From Lysobacter niastensis (GTDB taxonomy: Bacteria; Pseudomonadota; Gammaproteobacteria; Xanthomonadales; Xanthomonadaceae), in contig NZ_JADLZT010000003.1 of NCBI RefSeq assembly GCF_015453285.1, forward strand, positions 310,001 through 374,000: a stretch of DNA of 64,000 nucleotides. The letters run 5' to 3'. The translations under genes were made by a program, and so were the position numbers. Numbering within the stretch: position 1 is the first letter of the stretch; the number at the start of each line of letters is the position of its first letter. Below, one piece after another: positions 9,518 to 20,238 of the stretch. The notes below the pieces were generated by a model. It did not search any database. It saw nothing but the letters and a program-made list of their open reading frames with translations, and had not been told where the DNA came from.

Positions 9518-9523
9518 TATAAT
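9518..9523 (+). promoter_or_regulatory. Candidate -10 element of the gcvP riboswitch promoter
   Basis: A perfect TATAAT hexamer lies about 20 bases upstream of the first glycine aptamer, the right distance for transcription to start just before the riboswitch. I see no good -35 hexamer 16-18 bases upstream, so an activator may be needed. Confidence 0.65.
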
Positions 9524-9538
9524 TCCGCCTCCACGCAC

Positions 9539-9760
9539 GTGGTGGGAGAAGTGGTCCGGCCTTCGAGGGCTGGACTGCTGCCGAAGGCGCAAACGCCCGT
9601 AATCGCTCAGGCCCCCGTACCTCCTCGTGCGAAAACTCTGGAGAGACCGACTGCCGTCATCGGCAGAACCGGCGCCGAAGGGGCAAGAAGCGCGCAAGGG
9701 GAATTCCTCCCCCTTCCCCGCCGCTTCCAAACTCTCAGGCAAAAGGACAGAGGGGCGCTT
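9539..9760 (+). ncRNA. Tandem glycine riboswitch upstream of gcvP
   Basis: Two consecutive glycine aptamers. The first (about 9541-9625) contains GGGAGA, then GCCGAAGGCGCAAACGCC and AATCGCTCAGGC. The second (about 9635-9757) contains CTCTGGAGAGACCG, CGCCGAAGGGGCAA, an extended P3 hairpin near 9693-9720, then ACTCTCAGGCAAAAGGACAG. These are the conserved core elements of the family, which senses glycine and usually switches on glycine-cleavage genes. The two are joined by a short linker, as in cooperative tandem versions. Translation of gcvP begins about 50 bases after the second aptamer. No clear anti-SD or terminator stem is evident, so the control mode is not resolved. Confidence 0.95.
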
Positions 9761-9807
9761 CCAGCCGCAAGTGCATCCGCAACCGCGGCACCAACGACGC
9801 CCTCGCC

Positions 9808-12666
<2,859 letters not shown>

Positions 12667-12678
<12 letters not shown>

Positions 12679-12706
12679 TTGTCGAGGCCTGATGTTGAGG
12701 CCTGAT
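12667..12706 (+). repeat. Threefold 13-14 bp tandem repeat over the gcvP stop codon
   Basis: GTCGAGGCCTGAT occurs at 12667-12679, again at 12681-12693, and with one change (GTTGAGGCCTGAT) at 12694-12706. Each copy contains a TGA. The first TGA is the gcvP stop. The array looks like a slippage duplication of the last codons. Confidence 0.85.
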
Positions 12707-12729
12707 CCCGGCCGCACCTGGAAATGCAC

Positions 12730-12760
12730 GAGGCCCCGCAATGCGGGGCCTCGTCATTTC
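12730..12760 (+). terminator. Intrinsic terminator after gcvP
   Basis: GAGGCCCCGC (12730-12739) pairs with GCGGGGCCTC (12743-12752) around a 3-base loop, followed by GTCATTTC. It lies about 50 bases after the gcvP stop. The T-run is weak but the stem is strong. Confidence 0.75.
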
Positions 12761-12782
12761 TGCCCGGCCAAGCGCGGACCGC

Positions 12783-13268
12783 TCAATCGCGGCCGCCCGC
12801 CAGGCGTCCTCGGCTCAACACGGCATAGCCTTCGCGGCCGTCGCTGCCGCCTGCGCAATCGGGCACCAGTGAAGCATCGAGCGATGCCAGCGTGCAGTTC
12901 AACGACACCCTCTGCTGCGCCGACTCCTGCTGCTCGGACTCGATCGGGCGGATGCCACGGCGCTGGCTGCCGCGCGGCACGGCCAGCTTGCCGCGCGAGG
13001 CCACGGGGCGATACAGCCCCAGGTCCTCGGCCTGCGCGTACACGCGCACGCGGGGCATGTCGTGGACGCGCAACGCGACCTGCAGCGGGTCCGGCTGCTC
13101 TTCACGCTTCACTTCCGGTTCGGCATACACGCGCACGGCCGGCAGGTCATGGATGCGGGTGGCGACCTGCGCCAGTGCCGCGTCTTCTTCCTCACGGAAC
13201 ACCCGCGTTGAAATGGCATGGGTGGCGGCCAGCAGGGCGGCAGCGGCCATCAGGGTCATCAGTTTCAT
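12783..13268 (-). CDS. Secreted hypothetical protein with an internal repeat
   Basis: A 161-residue protein with a signal peptide (MKLMTLMAAAALLAATHA), which fixes the start at 13268. The mature part contains two copies of an 18-residue pattern: VATRIHDLPAVRVYAEPE and VALRVHDMPRVRVYAQAE, about 29 residues apart. Two cysteines near the C terminus (NCTLAS, PDCAGG) could form a disulfide. I do not recognise the family. It probably acts in the periplasm. It is transcribed towards the gcvP terminator and is separated by about 115 bases from the diiron-protein operon. Confidence 0.7.
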   Translation of the reverse strand: MKLMTLMAAAALLAATHAISTRVFREEEDAALAQVATRIHDLPAVRVYAEPEVKREEQPDPLQVALRVHDMPRVRVYAQAEDLGLYRPVASRGKLAVPRGSQRRGIRPIESEQQESAQQRVSLNCTLASLDASLVPDCAGGSDGREGYAVLSRGRLAGGRD

Positions 13269-13383
13269 GGTGGCAAGTCCGGTAATCGCGACGCCGGGGG
13301 ATCGTCGGAACGACATGCAGGCGCGGCTGTGAAAACGGTTCGTTATGGCAGTTCACTTCAAGGATCGACAGTTCGTTGGGACA

Positions 13384-14358
13384 TCAGGAAGGCAGGATCG
13401 GCGCTAGCGCGGTAACGATCCGCTGCATCTGTTCCGGCGTGGCCATCTCCAGCAGCAGCTTGCTGAAGCGCGGGTGCTGCACGCCGGAGACGATGTACTG
13501 CCAGCGGTAGGCACGCAGCAGCGTCTCGCCGAGGCGGGCTTCCTGGCCCGCGTCGAGCCGCCGCGCGATGCACGCCAGGCTGTAGCGCGTGTCCTGCACC
13601 GCCTGTGCCTGCAGGATTCCGTCGACGGCGCCGACCAGCGCGATCAGGTCGTCGACAGCGGCATCGAGCTCGGCCTCGCCGATGCGCTCGTGCTCCGCGC
13701 GCCATTCCAGTTCGTCGAGGATCGCGTGCTGGCATTCCTCGCGCCAATGGAACAGGAACACGTCCTTCCAGAGCGGACACAAGCCGGCCTGAGGCGCGAT
13801 GCTCTGCTCGTAGTGGCTCTGCACGAACAATTCGATGTGGCAGATCAACGCCAGCACCGCCCAGCTGCGGCGGCCGAGCACTTCGCGCGCCACCGCGTTG
13901 GGCTCGGCGACGCGCGCATATCCGGCGGGCATGCGCGCGTCCATCATCAACTCCATGCGACGGAACAACTCCTGATGCTTGAGCTCCTCGTCGGAGAAAC
14001 GCACCAGCGCTTCCAGCGCCGCCTGGTCGCCCAGCCAATGCTGGCCGGAGGTCTGGAGCATCTTCGCGCCGATGAAGCGCTCCACCAGGCCGAACATGTA
14101 GGCGTAGGTGCGGCCCTGCACCTGGCTGACGAAGCGGCGCTCGTCCGCGTCGAGGAAGTCCAGCTCATCGACCTTGGACAACCCGACCGGCAGGAAGGTG
14201 CGTTCGTAGTCGAACTCGCGGCCGCGGATCACGTCGGCATCGATGTCCCAGCGCACGCGCTTGGACACCTGCACGCAACGCGCATAACGCTGGTGCCGCG
14301 CTTCGCTTTCTGAACCTTCCCAGGACTGGACCGGGAGTACGGCGGTTGCAACGTTCAT
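13384..14358 (-). CDS. AurF-like ferritin-fold diiron oxygenase
   Basis: A 324-residue helical protein with a complete set of carboxylate-bridged diiron ligands spaced as in the four-helix ferritin fold: Glu in FGLVERFIGAK, EExxH in FSDEELKHQELF, Glu in ICHIELFVQSHYEQ, and EExxH in WREECQHAILDE. The pattern and length resemble p-aminobenzoate N-oxygenase AurF and related diiron oxygenases, which oxidise amines or hydroxylate small molecules; the exact reaction is unknown. It is the last gene of a three-gene operon after the methyltransferase and DUF4242 genes (50-base gap). The signs of an intact active site are direct; the oxygenase role is inferred from the family. Confidence 0.82.
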   Translation of the reverse strand: MNVATAVLPVQSWEGSESEARHQRYARCVQVSKRVRWDIDADVIRGREFDYERTFLPVGLSKVDELDFLDADERRFVSQVQGRTYAYMFGLVERFIGAKMLQTSGQHWLGDQAALEALVRFSDEELKHQELFRRMELMMDARMPAGYARVAEPNAVAREVLGRRSWAVLALICHIELFVQSHYEQSIAPQAGLCPLWKDVFLFHWREECQHAILDELEWRAEHERIGEAELDAAVDDLIALVGAVDGILQAQAVQDTRYSLACIARRLDAGQEARLGETLLRAYRWQYIVSGVQHPRFSKLLLEMATPEQMQRIVTALAPILPS

Positions 14359-14408
14359 TCAATGACTCCAAAGACCGGCGCGGCCGGCATGAGGCAATCG
14401 GCGCCGGA

Positions 14409-14687
14409 TCAGGACGGCGCCATGGTCGGATCGAGCACCGACCGGACTTCGGCGATCGAGTCGGCGGGAATGCCCGCACGTGCGGCGTGTTCGCGGATCA
14501 ACGACTCGTCGCGCGCCAGATAGACGCAGTAGGTGCGGTCGTTGACGACGTAGGAATGCAGCCACTGCACGCCGGTACCAAGTTCGTCCAGCACCTTGTT
14601 CGACTGCAGGGCGACGTCGCACAGCACTTCCGCCGGCTGATCGCCGATGCCGGCGATGTTGCGTTCGATCACGTACTTCCTGAGCAT
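14409..14687 (-). CDS. DUF4242 domain protein (SCO4226-type nickel-binding family)
   Basis: A 92-residue cytosolic protein that is almost entirely one DUF4242 domain: YVIERNIAGIGDQ at the start, then ELGTGVQWLHSYVVNDRTYCVY and a closing EVRSVLDP. Members form small ferredoxin-like dimers; one Streptomyces homologue binds nickel. The conserved HSY..D...C segment holds possible metal ligands. It lies 42 bases after the methyltransferase and 50 bases before the diiron protein, so it is probably co-transcribed with both. It could deliver or sense a metal for a partner enzyme, but that is inference. Confidence 0.88.
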   Translation of the reverse strand: MLRKYVIERNIAGIGDQPAEVLCDVALQSNKVLDELGTGVQWLHSYVVNDRTYCVYLARDESLIREHAARAGIPADSIAEVRSVLDPTMAPS

Positions 14688-14729
14688 GGCTCACCTCGCT
14701 TGTTGCCCCGGCCGGGGCGGGGGCCGGCG

Positions 14730-15530
14730 TCAGGCCGGCGTCGGACCGGGCTTCACGGCATGGACGTTGACGCCGCATGCGTGGAGCCGGCCATGGAACT
14801 TGTGGTCGATGCTGGTGCCGGCGAAGCATTCGAAGCGTTCGGTGACGCGAACGCTGCCCAGCCCGCCTTCCTCGATCAGTTGCAGCAACGCCGGCTCGGT
14901 CATGGCGCCGCCGATGCAGGTGGCCCACAGCCCGGCATTGGCGCGGGCACGCTCGTCCAGCTCGCGGTCGAGCACGACATCGGCCAGGAACAGCTGTCCG
15001 CCGGGCTTGAGCACCCGCTGGATCTCGCGCAGCACGCGCGGCTTGTCCGGTGCCAGGTTCAGGACGCCGTTTGACAGGACGAGATCGACGCTGGCATCCG
15101 CAACCGGCAGGTCCTCGAAAGTGCCCTCATGCAACTCGACACGCTCCAGCACTCCCGCCTGGGCCGCGGCCCGCAACGCGCAGCGACGCATCGCCGGCGT
15201 CAGGTCCACGCCGATCGCGCGCCCCTGCGGGCCGGCCGCCAGCGCCGCCAGCAGCAGGTCCATGCCTGCGCCGCAAGCGTGGTCGAGCACGGTCGCACCG
15301 GGCTTCACCGCTCCGATACGCAGCGGGTTGCCGACGCCTGCGAACGGCTCGGTGCAATCCGTCGGCAGCGCTGCCAGTTCGGCCGCGTCGTAACCCAGGC
15401 GCTGCACCGCATAGGCAGGACCGGTGTGGAAGTGGAAGCGGCCGGCCGGCTCGCGCGCCACGCGTTCGTACATGGCGCGGACCTGACGCTGCAGGTCGTT
15501 CGCATCCAGGACGAGCGGGCAATCGCGCAT
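14730..15530 (-). CDS. ArsM-like class I SAM-dependent methyltransferase
   Basis: A 266-residue methyltransferase with SAM motif I VLDHACGAGMD (near residue 80), the acidic GVDLTPAM loop, and DLVLSNGVLNLAPDKPRV followed by VLKPGGQLFLADVV. The segments GNPL, SNxVLNLxPDKPRV and TCIGGAMT are characteristic of the arsenite methyltransferase (ArsM/AS3MT) branch. However, the ArsM cysteine in SNCVINL is a glycine here, so the trivalent-arsenic site is incomplete and another substrate is likely. The first gene of the minus-strand operon, it is divergent from the response regulator gene with 149 bases between them. Confidence 0.82.
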   Translation of the reverse strand: MRDCPLVLDANDLQRQVRAMYERVAREPAGRFHFHTGPAYAVQRLGYDAAELAALPTDCTEPFAGVGNPLRIGAVKPGATVLDHACGAGMDLLLAALAAGPQGRAIGVDLTPAMRRCALRAAAQAGVLERVELHEGTFEDLPVADASVDLVLSNGVLNLAPDKPRVLREIQRVLKPGGQLFLADVVLDRELDERARANAGLWATCIGGAMTEPALLQLIEEGGLGSVRVTERFECFAGTSIDHKFHGRLHACGVNVHAVKPGPTPA

Positions 15531-15591
15531 GTCGGTCTCCGTGGCGCCATCGCACTGCGTGATGGCATGGGACCGACTCTAGGCAGCACGC

Positions 15592-15638
15592 GTAACGGAC
15601 TAATGTCCGCCGCCCGGAGATTTGTATATCTGTGTAAC
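15592..15638. promoter_or_regulatory. Candidate OmpR-family operator between regulator and divergent operon
   Basis: TGTATA at 15623 and TGTAAC at 15633 form a direct repeat one helical turn apart, the usual layout for OmpR/PhoB-type regulators. A further GTAACG at 15592 lies 42 bases from the GTAACG at 15634, about four turns. The site falls in the 149-base region shared by the response regulator and the methyltransferase operon. Confidence 0.45.
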
Positions 15639-15679
15639 GCGGGCGGATACTTTCGTCCGGTTCCAAGGCAGGCTCGGCG

Positions 15680-16399
15680 ATGACACATACGCCCTGTGTG
15701 CTGGTGGTCGATGACGACCAGCCAACCCGCGAGATGCTGGTGGAGTTCCTCGCCACCCAGGGCTACCGCGCCCTGCAGGCCGAAGACGGCACGGCCATGC
15801 GCCGGCAGCTCGAACACGAGGCGCCCGACATCGTGCTGCTCGACGTGCGCCTCCCCGGGGAGGACGGCCTGACCCTGGCACGCTACCTGCGCGAGCGCTA
15901 CGACGCCGGCATCATCATGGTCACCGGTTCAGGCGACGTCGTCGATCGCATCGTCGGGCTCGAGATCGGCGCCGACGACTACGTCGCCAAGCCATTCGAC
16001 CCGCGCGAACTGTTCGCACGCATCAAGAGCGTGCTGCGGCGCCTGCAGGCGCGCCCGCCCTCGCCTTCCGCTGCCGTGCCCGACCAGCCGCTCCGCGTTC
16101 CGTTCGGACGCTGCACGGTCGACCTCGGCGCGCACCAGGTGTTCGACGCAGACGGCAGCGAGGTGATGGTCACGCACATGGAGTTCGACCTGCTCAGGGT
16201 GCTGTACGACAACCCGGGCAAGGCGCTCTCGCGCGACCAGATCCTCTCCCTCACCAAGAACCGCGAATGGGAGCCGTTCGATCGCTCCATCGACATCCGC
16301 ATCGCGCGACTGCGCCGCAAGGTCGAACGCGACCCCGACCAGCCCCGCGCGATCCGTACCGTCCGCGGCGTGGGTTACATGTTCGTGCCGGAACCGTAA
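15680..16399 (+). CDS. OmpR/PhoB-family response regulator
   Basis: A 239-residue two-domain regulator. The receiver domain (residues 1-120) has the acidic pocket VVDDDQ, the phospho-acceptor aspartate at codon 55 in IVLLDVRLPG, the switch threonine in IMVTGSG, and the lysine in YVAKPF. The C-terminal winged-helix domain ends IRTVRGVGYMFVPEP, typical of OmpR-type DNA binding. It lies just upstream of the hybrid kinase gene on the same strand (96 bases), which probably encodes its partner, and is divergent from the diiron-protein operon, its most likely target besides itself. Confidence 0.95.
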   Translation: MTHTPCVLVVDDDQPTREMLVEFLATQGYRALQAEDGTAMRRQLEHEAPDIVLLDVRLPGEDGLTLARYLRERYDAGIIMVTGSGDVVDRIVGLEIGADDYVAKPFDPRELFARIKSVLRRLQARPPSPSAAVPDQPLRVPFGRCTVDLGAHQVFDADGSEVMVTHMEFDLLRVLYDNPGKALSRDQILSLTKNREWEPFDRSIDIRIARLRRKVERDPDQPRAIRTVRGVGYMFVPEP

Positions 16400-16465
16400 C
16401 AGCCGCGGCGTTTTTGTTTCCGCCGTGTAACAGCGCCCCGCGACCGCATTTTCCGCTCCTATACT
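16395..16465 (+). promoter_or_regulatory. Candidate promoter and regulator boxes of the hybrid kinase gene
   Basis: TATACT at 16460-16465 is a good -10 about 31 bases before the kinase start. No consensus -35 is present, but TGTAAC at 16426 sits just upstream of the -35 position and CGTAAC at 16395 lies 31 bases further up, overlapping the response-regulator stop. The boxes match those before the response regulator gene. Confidence 0.45.
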
Positions 16466-16495
16466 CGACGCACGGTCCGTTGCCAGGACACCCCC

Positions 16496-19354
16496 ATGCA
16501 GCCCGGCAGCCCCTTTCAGAGCCCGCAGAGCGGCGATCCCGAACAGGCGTTGCGCGACAGCGAAGCGCGCCTGCAGCAGGTGCTCGACAACACCAGCGCC
16601 GCCGTCTTCGCCAAGGACCGTAACGGCCGCTATCTGTTCGTCAACCGCGAGTTCGAACGGCTGGTCGGGCTCGACGCGGCCTCGCTGATCGGCCGCACCG
16701 ACCGCGACATCTTTCCGCCCGACCTCGCCGCGGGGTTTCGCCGCAACGACATGCGCGTGCTGCTGGAGGCGCGTCCGCTCGAGTTCGAGGAAGCCGGCGT
16801 GTTCGCCGGTGCGCCGCGCACGTTCCTGTCGGCGAAGTTCCCGCTCTTCGACAGCCAGCAGGTGCCGTACGCGGTGTGCGGCATCTCCACCGACATCACC
16901 CACCGCAAGCAGATCGAAACGGCGCTGAGCGCTTCGGCCCTGGCGGTATCCACCGCCTGCGGACGCGAGCTGTTCGTCGAGCTGTCGCGCTACCTCGCCG
17001 CGATCCTGGCCGTGGACGTGGCCTTCATCGCCGAGATCCGCGAGGATGTGCCCGACACGATGCGGATGCTGTCATTCGTGCACGATGGCGCGCCGCGCGA
17101 GAACTTCGAGTACGCCCTGACCGGAACCGCCTGCGAGACCGTCGTCGGCCACGGCTTCCGCATCTATCCCGCCGCACTGGGGCAGCAGTTTCCGCTCGAC
17201 GATGACTTCAAGGCGCTTGGCGCGGAAAGTTATGCCGGCTATCCGTTGACCGACACGCAGGGCAGTCCTCTCGGACTGATCTCGATCGTTTCCAGCCACC
17301 CGCTGGAGCAGGCCGAGTTCATCGAATCGGTGATGAAGATCTTCGCCGTGCGCGCGGCGGCCGAGCTCGAACGCATCCGCGCCGACGCGGCGCTGCTGGC
17401 ATCGCAGGCCAGTTACCGGCAGATCTTCGAGGCCAGCGAGGACGCGATCTTCGTCCACGATTACGACAGCGGCCGCATCGTCGACGTCAATCCCAAGGCC
17501 TGCGCGATCTATGGCTACGACTACGACGAGTTCCTGAGCGTCCCGATGGACGGTCTCGGATCGGGCGAACGGCCTTACACCGGCGCCGACGCTGCCGCGC
17601 ACCTGCAGCGCGCGCGCGAACTGGGCTCCACCGGCTTCGAATGGCGCCGGCGCAACAAGGACGGCAGCCTGCATTGGGACGAGGTATTCCTGAAGGCGGC
17701 CAACATCGGCGGGCAACCGCGCATCCTCGCCTTCACCCGCGAAATCACCGAGCGCAAACTCGCCGAAGAAGCGGCGGAGCGGAACGCCGAACACCTCAAA
17801 GCCACCGTCAATGCCGCGTTGGACTGCATCATCGCGATGGACGAAAGCGGCGTAATCATCAAGTTCAATCCTGCCGCGGAGGCCTGCTTCGGCATCAGCC
17901 AGGCGCAGGCACTGGGACGGCCGCTGGCCGACGTGATCATCCCCGAGCGCCTTCGCGATCAGCATCGGCAGGGCCTTGAGCGTTACCTTGCCGGCGGGCC
18001 AGGCCCGGTGTTGCAGCGCCGCGTCGAGGTGACCGGAATGCGCGCCGACGGCAGCGAGTTTCCCGCGGAGCTGGCCGTAGGCGTCGACCACAGCCCCTCC
18101 GGCAAGATCTTCATCGGCTACCTGCGCGACATCACCGACCGCATCGAGTCGGACGAACGCAGGCGCCGCCTGGAGACGCAACTGCAGCAGGCCAAGAAGA
18201 TGGAAGCGATCGGCCACCTGACCGGCGGCATCGCGCACGATTTCAACAACCTGCTGGCCAGCATCATGGGCTATGTCGTTCTCGCCAGTGAGCGTCCGGT
18301 CACCGCCGGCGACGAACGCCTGCAGGCGCACCTGGACAAGGCATTGCGCTCCTGCGAACGGGCGCGCGACCTGATCCGGCAGATGCTGATGTTCAGCCGT
18401 GGCCAGAAAGGCACGCCACAACCGGTAGACGCCGCCGAAAGCCTCGAGCAGAACCTCGGCATGCTGCGGCCGACGATTCCCGACGGTATCCGGATTGCCA
18501 ACGAAACCTCGGGCGACGTGCCACTGGTGGCGATCGATCCGGTGCAGCTCGACCAGGTCATCGCCAACCTGTGCGTCAATGCCTGCGACGCGATGCAGGA
18601 CGGCGGAACCTTACGGGTGAGCGCGGCGCGCACCAGCATCGAGGGCCGCTTTTGCAGTGCCTGCCGCCAGCCGGTGCTGGGCGAGTTCGTCGAACTGCGC
18701 GTGCAGGATGACGGCCCCGGCATCGAGGCCGCGATCCTCGAACGCATCTTCGATCCATTCTTCTCGACCAAGCCCAGCGGCAAGGGCACCGGCATGGGTT
18801 TGGCGACGGTGCACGGCATCGTCCACGAACACGGCGGCCATCTGCTGGTCGACTCCGCGCCCGGTCAGGGGTCGTGCTTCCGCGTGCTGCTACCGGTCTG
18901 CCGCGACCAGGCACCGGCGAGCCGCGAAGCGGAGCGCGCCGCGATGGCCCCGCTGCAACTCAGCGGGCGCGTGCTGGTCGTGGACGACGAACACAGCGTG
19001 GGCGAGTTCATGTGCGAGCTGCTCGACGGCTGGGGCCTGCAGGCGGATTTCACCGCGAGTCCCGCCGATGCGCTGGAGCGCGTCCGCGCCGAACCTGGCC
19101 GCTACCAGCTGCTGATCAGCGATCACGCCATGCCCGGCATTACGGGTGTCGACTTGGCGCGTGCCCTGGCCGGCGCCGCCCCGGAACTTCCGATCCTGCT
19201 CTACAGCGGCCTGACCGACAGGATCGGGCCCGACGCGCTGGCGCACACCCAGGTCCGCGGCGTACTACAGAAGCCGGTCGACCGGCATCACCTGGGACGC
19301 ATGCTGGTCCAGCTGTTGCAGGAGCCGCCGGAGAGAATGGCCGGAGGCGCCTAG
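16496..19354 (+). CDS. Hybrid sensor histidine kinase (PAS-GAF-PAS-PAS-HisKA-HATPase-REC)
   Basis: A 952-residue soluble kinase without membrane segments, so it senses a cytosolic signal. Domains in order: PAS (about 20-140), GAF (150-290), PAS (300-420), PAS (430-550), HisKA with the phospho-histidine at codon 581 in GHLTGGIAHDFNN, an HATPase with DDGPGI and GKGTGMGLATVHG (about 675-795), and a C-terminal receiver with its aspartate at codon 876 (LLISDHAMPG). The HDFNN box is typical of kinases with PAS sensors. The fused receiver implies an internal phosphorelay or feedback before transfer to the adjacent OmpR-type regulator. No haem or flavin motif is clear, so the stimulus is unknown. Confidence 0.95.
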   Translation: MQPGSPFQSPQSGDPEQALRDSEARLQQVLDNTSAAVFAKDRNGRYLFVNREFERLVGLDAASLIGRTDRDIFPPDLAAGFRRNDMRVLLEARPLEFEEAGVFAGAPRTFLSAKFPLFDSQQVPYAVCGISTDITHRKQIETALSASALAVSTACGRELFVELSRYLAAILAVDVAFIAEIREDVPDTMRMLSFVHDGAPRENFEYALTGTACETVVGHGFRIYPAALGQQFPLDDDFKALGAESYAGYPLTDTQGSPLGLISIVSSHPLEQAEFIESVMKIFAVRAAAELERIRADAALLASQASYRQIFEASEDAIFVHDYDSGRIVDVNPKACAIYGYDYDEFLSVPMDGLGSGERPYTGADAAAHLQRARELGSTGFEWRRRNKDGSLHWDEVFLKAANIGGQPRILAFTREITERKLAEEAAERNAEHLKATVNAALDCIIAMDESGVIIKFNPAAEACFGISQAQALGRPLADVIIPERLRDQHRQGLERYLAGGPGPVLQRRVEVTGMRADGSEFPAELAVGVDHSPSGKIFIGYLRDITDRIESDERRRRLETQLQQAKKMEAIGHLTGGIAHDFNNLLASIMGYVVLASERPVTAGDERLQAHLDKALRSCERARDLIRQMLMFSRGQKGTPQPVDAAESLEQNLGMLRPTIPDGIRIANETSGDVPLVAIDPVQLDQVIANLCVNACDAMQDGGTLRVSAARTSIEGRFCSACRQPVLGEFVELRVQDDGPGIEAAILERIFDPFFSTKPSGKGTGMGLATVHGIVHEHGGHLLVDSAPGQGSCFRVLLPVCRDQAPASREAERAAMAPLQLSGRVLVVDDEHSVGEFMCELLDGWGLQADFTASPADALERVRAEPGRYQLLISDHAMPGITGVDLARALAGAAPELPILLYSGLTDRIGPDALAHTQVRGVLQKPVDRHHLGRMLVQLLQEPPERMAGGA

Positions 19355-19424
19355 CGCGCAATCACGACTCCATCACGCGATGGCGCACGGACTATCGTCC
19401 ATTGCCCACGAGTCAGGAGGCGCC

Positions 19425-19817
19425 ATGGACAAGCCGAGCCGTTTCACCCGGGCCGCACGCGCGGCCGCGCGCTTCACCGGCCGGCCGTTGTGCTTCAACC
19501 TCGCGCTGCTGATCGTCATCGTCTGGCTCGTCACCGGACCGGTGTTCGGCTTCAGCGATACATGGCAGCTGGTCATCAATACCGGCACCACGATCGTGAC
19601 GTTCCTGATGGTGTTCCTGATCCAGAACACGCAGAACCGCGATACCGAGGCGATGCACATCAAGCTCGACGAGATCATCCGCGCGACGAGGACGGCGCAG
19701 AACGAACTGCTGGACCTCGAAGAACTGGACGAAAAGACACTCGACGATTATCGCCGCCGCTACGAGCGGCTGGCCGAACACGCACGCCACAAGATCAGCG
19801 AAAAAAGCAAAAAATAG
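19425..19817 (+). CDS. Low-affinity iron permease family membrane protein
   Basis: A 130-residue protein with two hydrophobic segments (CFNLALLIVIVWLVTGPVFG and LVINTGTTIVTFLMVFLIQN) and a C-terminal charged helix ending KKK. The TGPxFGFSDTWQLVINTGTT and FLIQNTQNRDT region is the signature of the low-affinity iron permease domain first defined in yeast Fet4. In bacteria the transport role is unproven and the protein is only about a quarter of the yeast length. ATG 19425 was chosen because of the CAGGAGG ribosome site seven bases before it. Its end overlaps a bidirectional-looking terminator. Confidence 0.88.
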   Translation: MDKPSRFTRAARAAARFTGRPLCFNLALLIVIVWLVTGPVFGFSDTWQLVINTGTTIVTFLMVFLIQNTQNRDTEAMHIKLDEIIRATRTAQNELLDLEELDEKTLDDYRRRYERLAEHARHKISEKSKK

Positions 19818-19840
19818 GCGGCCCGGTATCCCGGACCGCC
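19803..19840 (-). terminator. Intrinsic terminator of the BON-domain gene
   Basis: GGCGGCCCGG (19817-19826) pairs with CCGGACCGCC (19831-19840) with one G-T wobble. Read on the minus strand the stem is followed by TATTTTTTGCTTTTTT, an ideal T-rich tail. It overlaps the stop of the convergent iron-permease-like gene. Confidence 0.85.
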
Positions 19841-19866
19841 CTGTGCTACTGCCATCGGGTTACGGC

Positions 19867-20238
19867 TCAGTAGCCGGCTTTCTTCACGGTCAGCCCGCTG
19901 GAATCGACTTTCTTGACGCCGTCGATCTTCTTGGCGACGGCTACGGCCTTGTCGGCCTGGGCCTTGCTGTCGACCTGGCCCTTCAGCATGACCACGCCGT
20001 CCACGGTATCGACATCGATTGCCAGACCCGAGACGTCCTTCGTCGCCAGCAGGTCGGACTTGACCTTGGTGGTGATCCACGCGTCGCCCATCGGCTGGTC
20101 GGTCGCGCCTTGTGCGGTAGCGCTGGTGCTGGTGTCCTGCGCCGAGGCGGCTGACACCGCTCCCAGACCAAGCACCAGTGCAATGGCGACCGTCATGGTC
20201 GTAGAACGCTTGTTAAAGCTCATCTTGTTGAAACTCAT
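19867..20238 (-). CDS. Periplasmic BON-domain protein
   Basis: A 123-residue protein with a signal peptide cleaved after ASA (SAASAQDTS) and a single BON domain from about residue 55 (DAWITTKVKSDLLATKDVSGLAIDV... VVMLKGQVDSKAQADKAV). BON domains bind phospholipid and occur in OsmY-type osmotic-stress proteins. The start at 20238 has a strong AGGAGG-type site on the minus strand. The first ten residues are a duplication, MSFNKMSFNK, giving two in-frame starts. The gene is divergent from the MgtC-family gene and ends at the terminator at 19803-19840. Confidence 0.9.
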   Translation of the reverse strand: MSFNKMSFNKRSTTMTVAIALVLGLGAVSAASAQDTSTSATAQGATDQPMGDAWITTKVKSDLLATKDVSGLAIDVDTVDGVVMLKGQVDSKAQADKAVAVAKKIDGVKKVDSSGLTVKKAGY

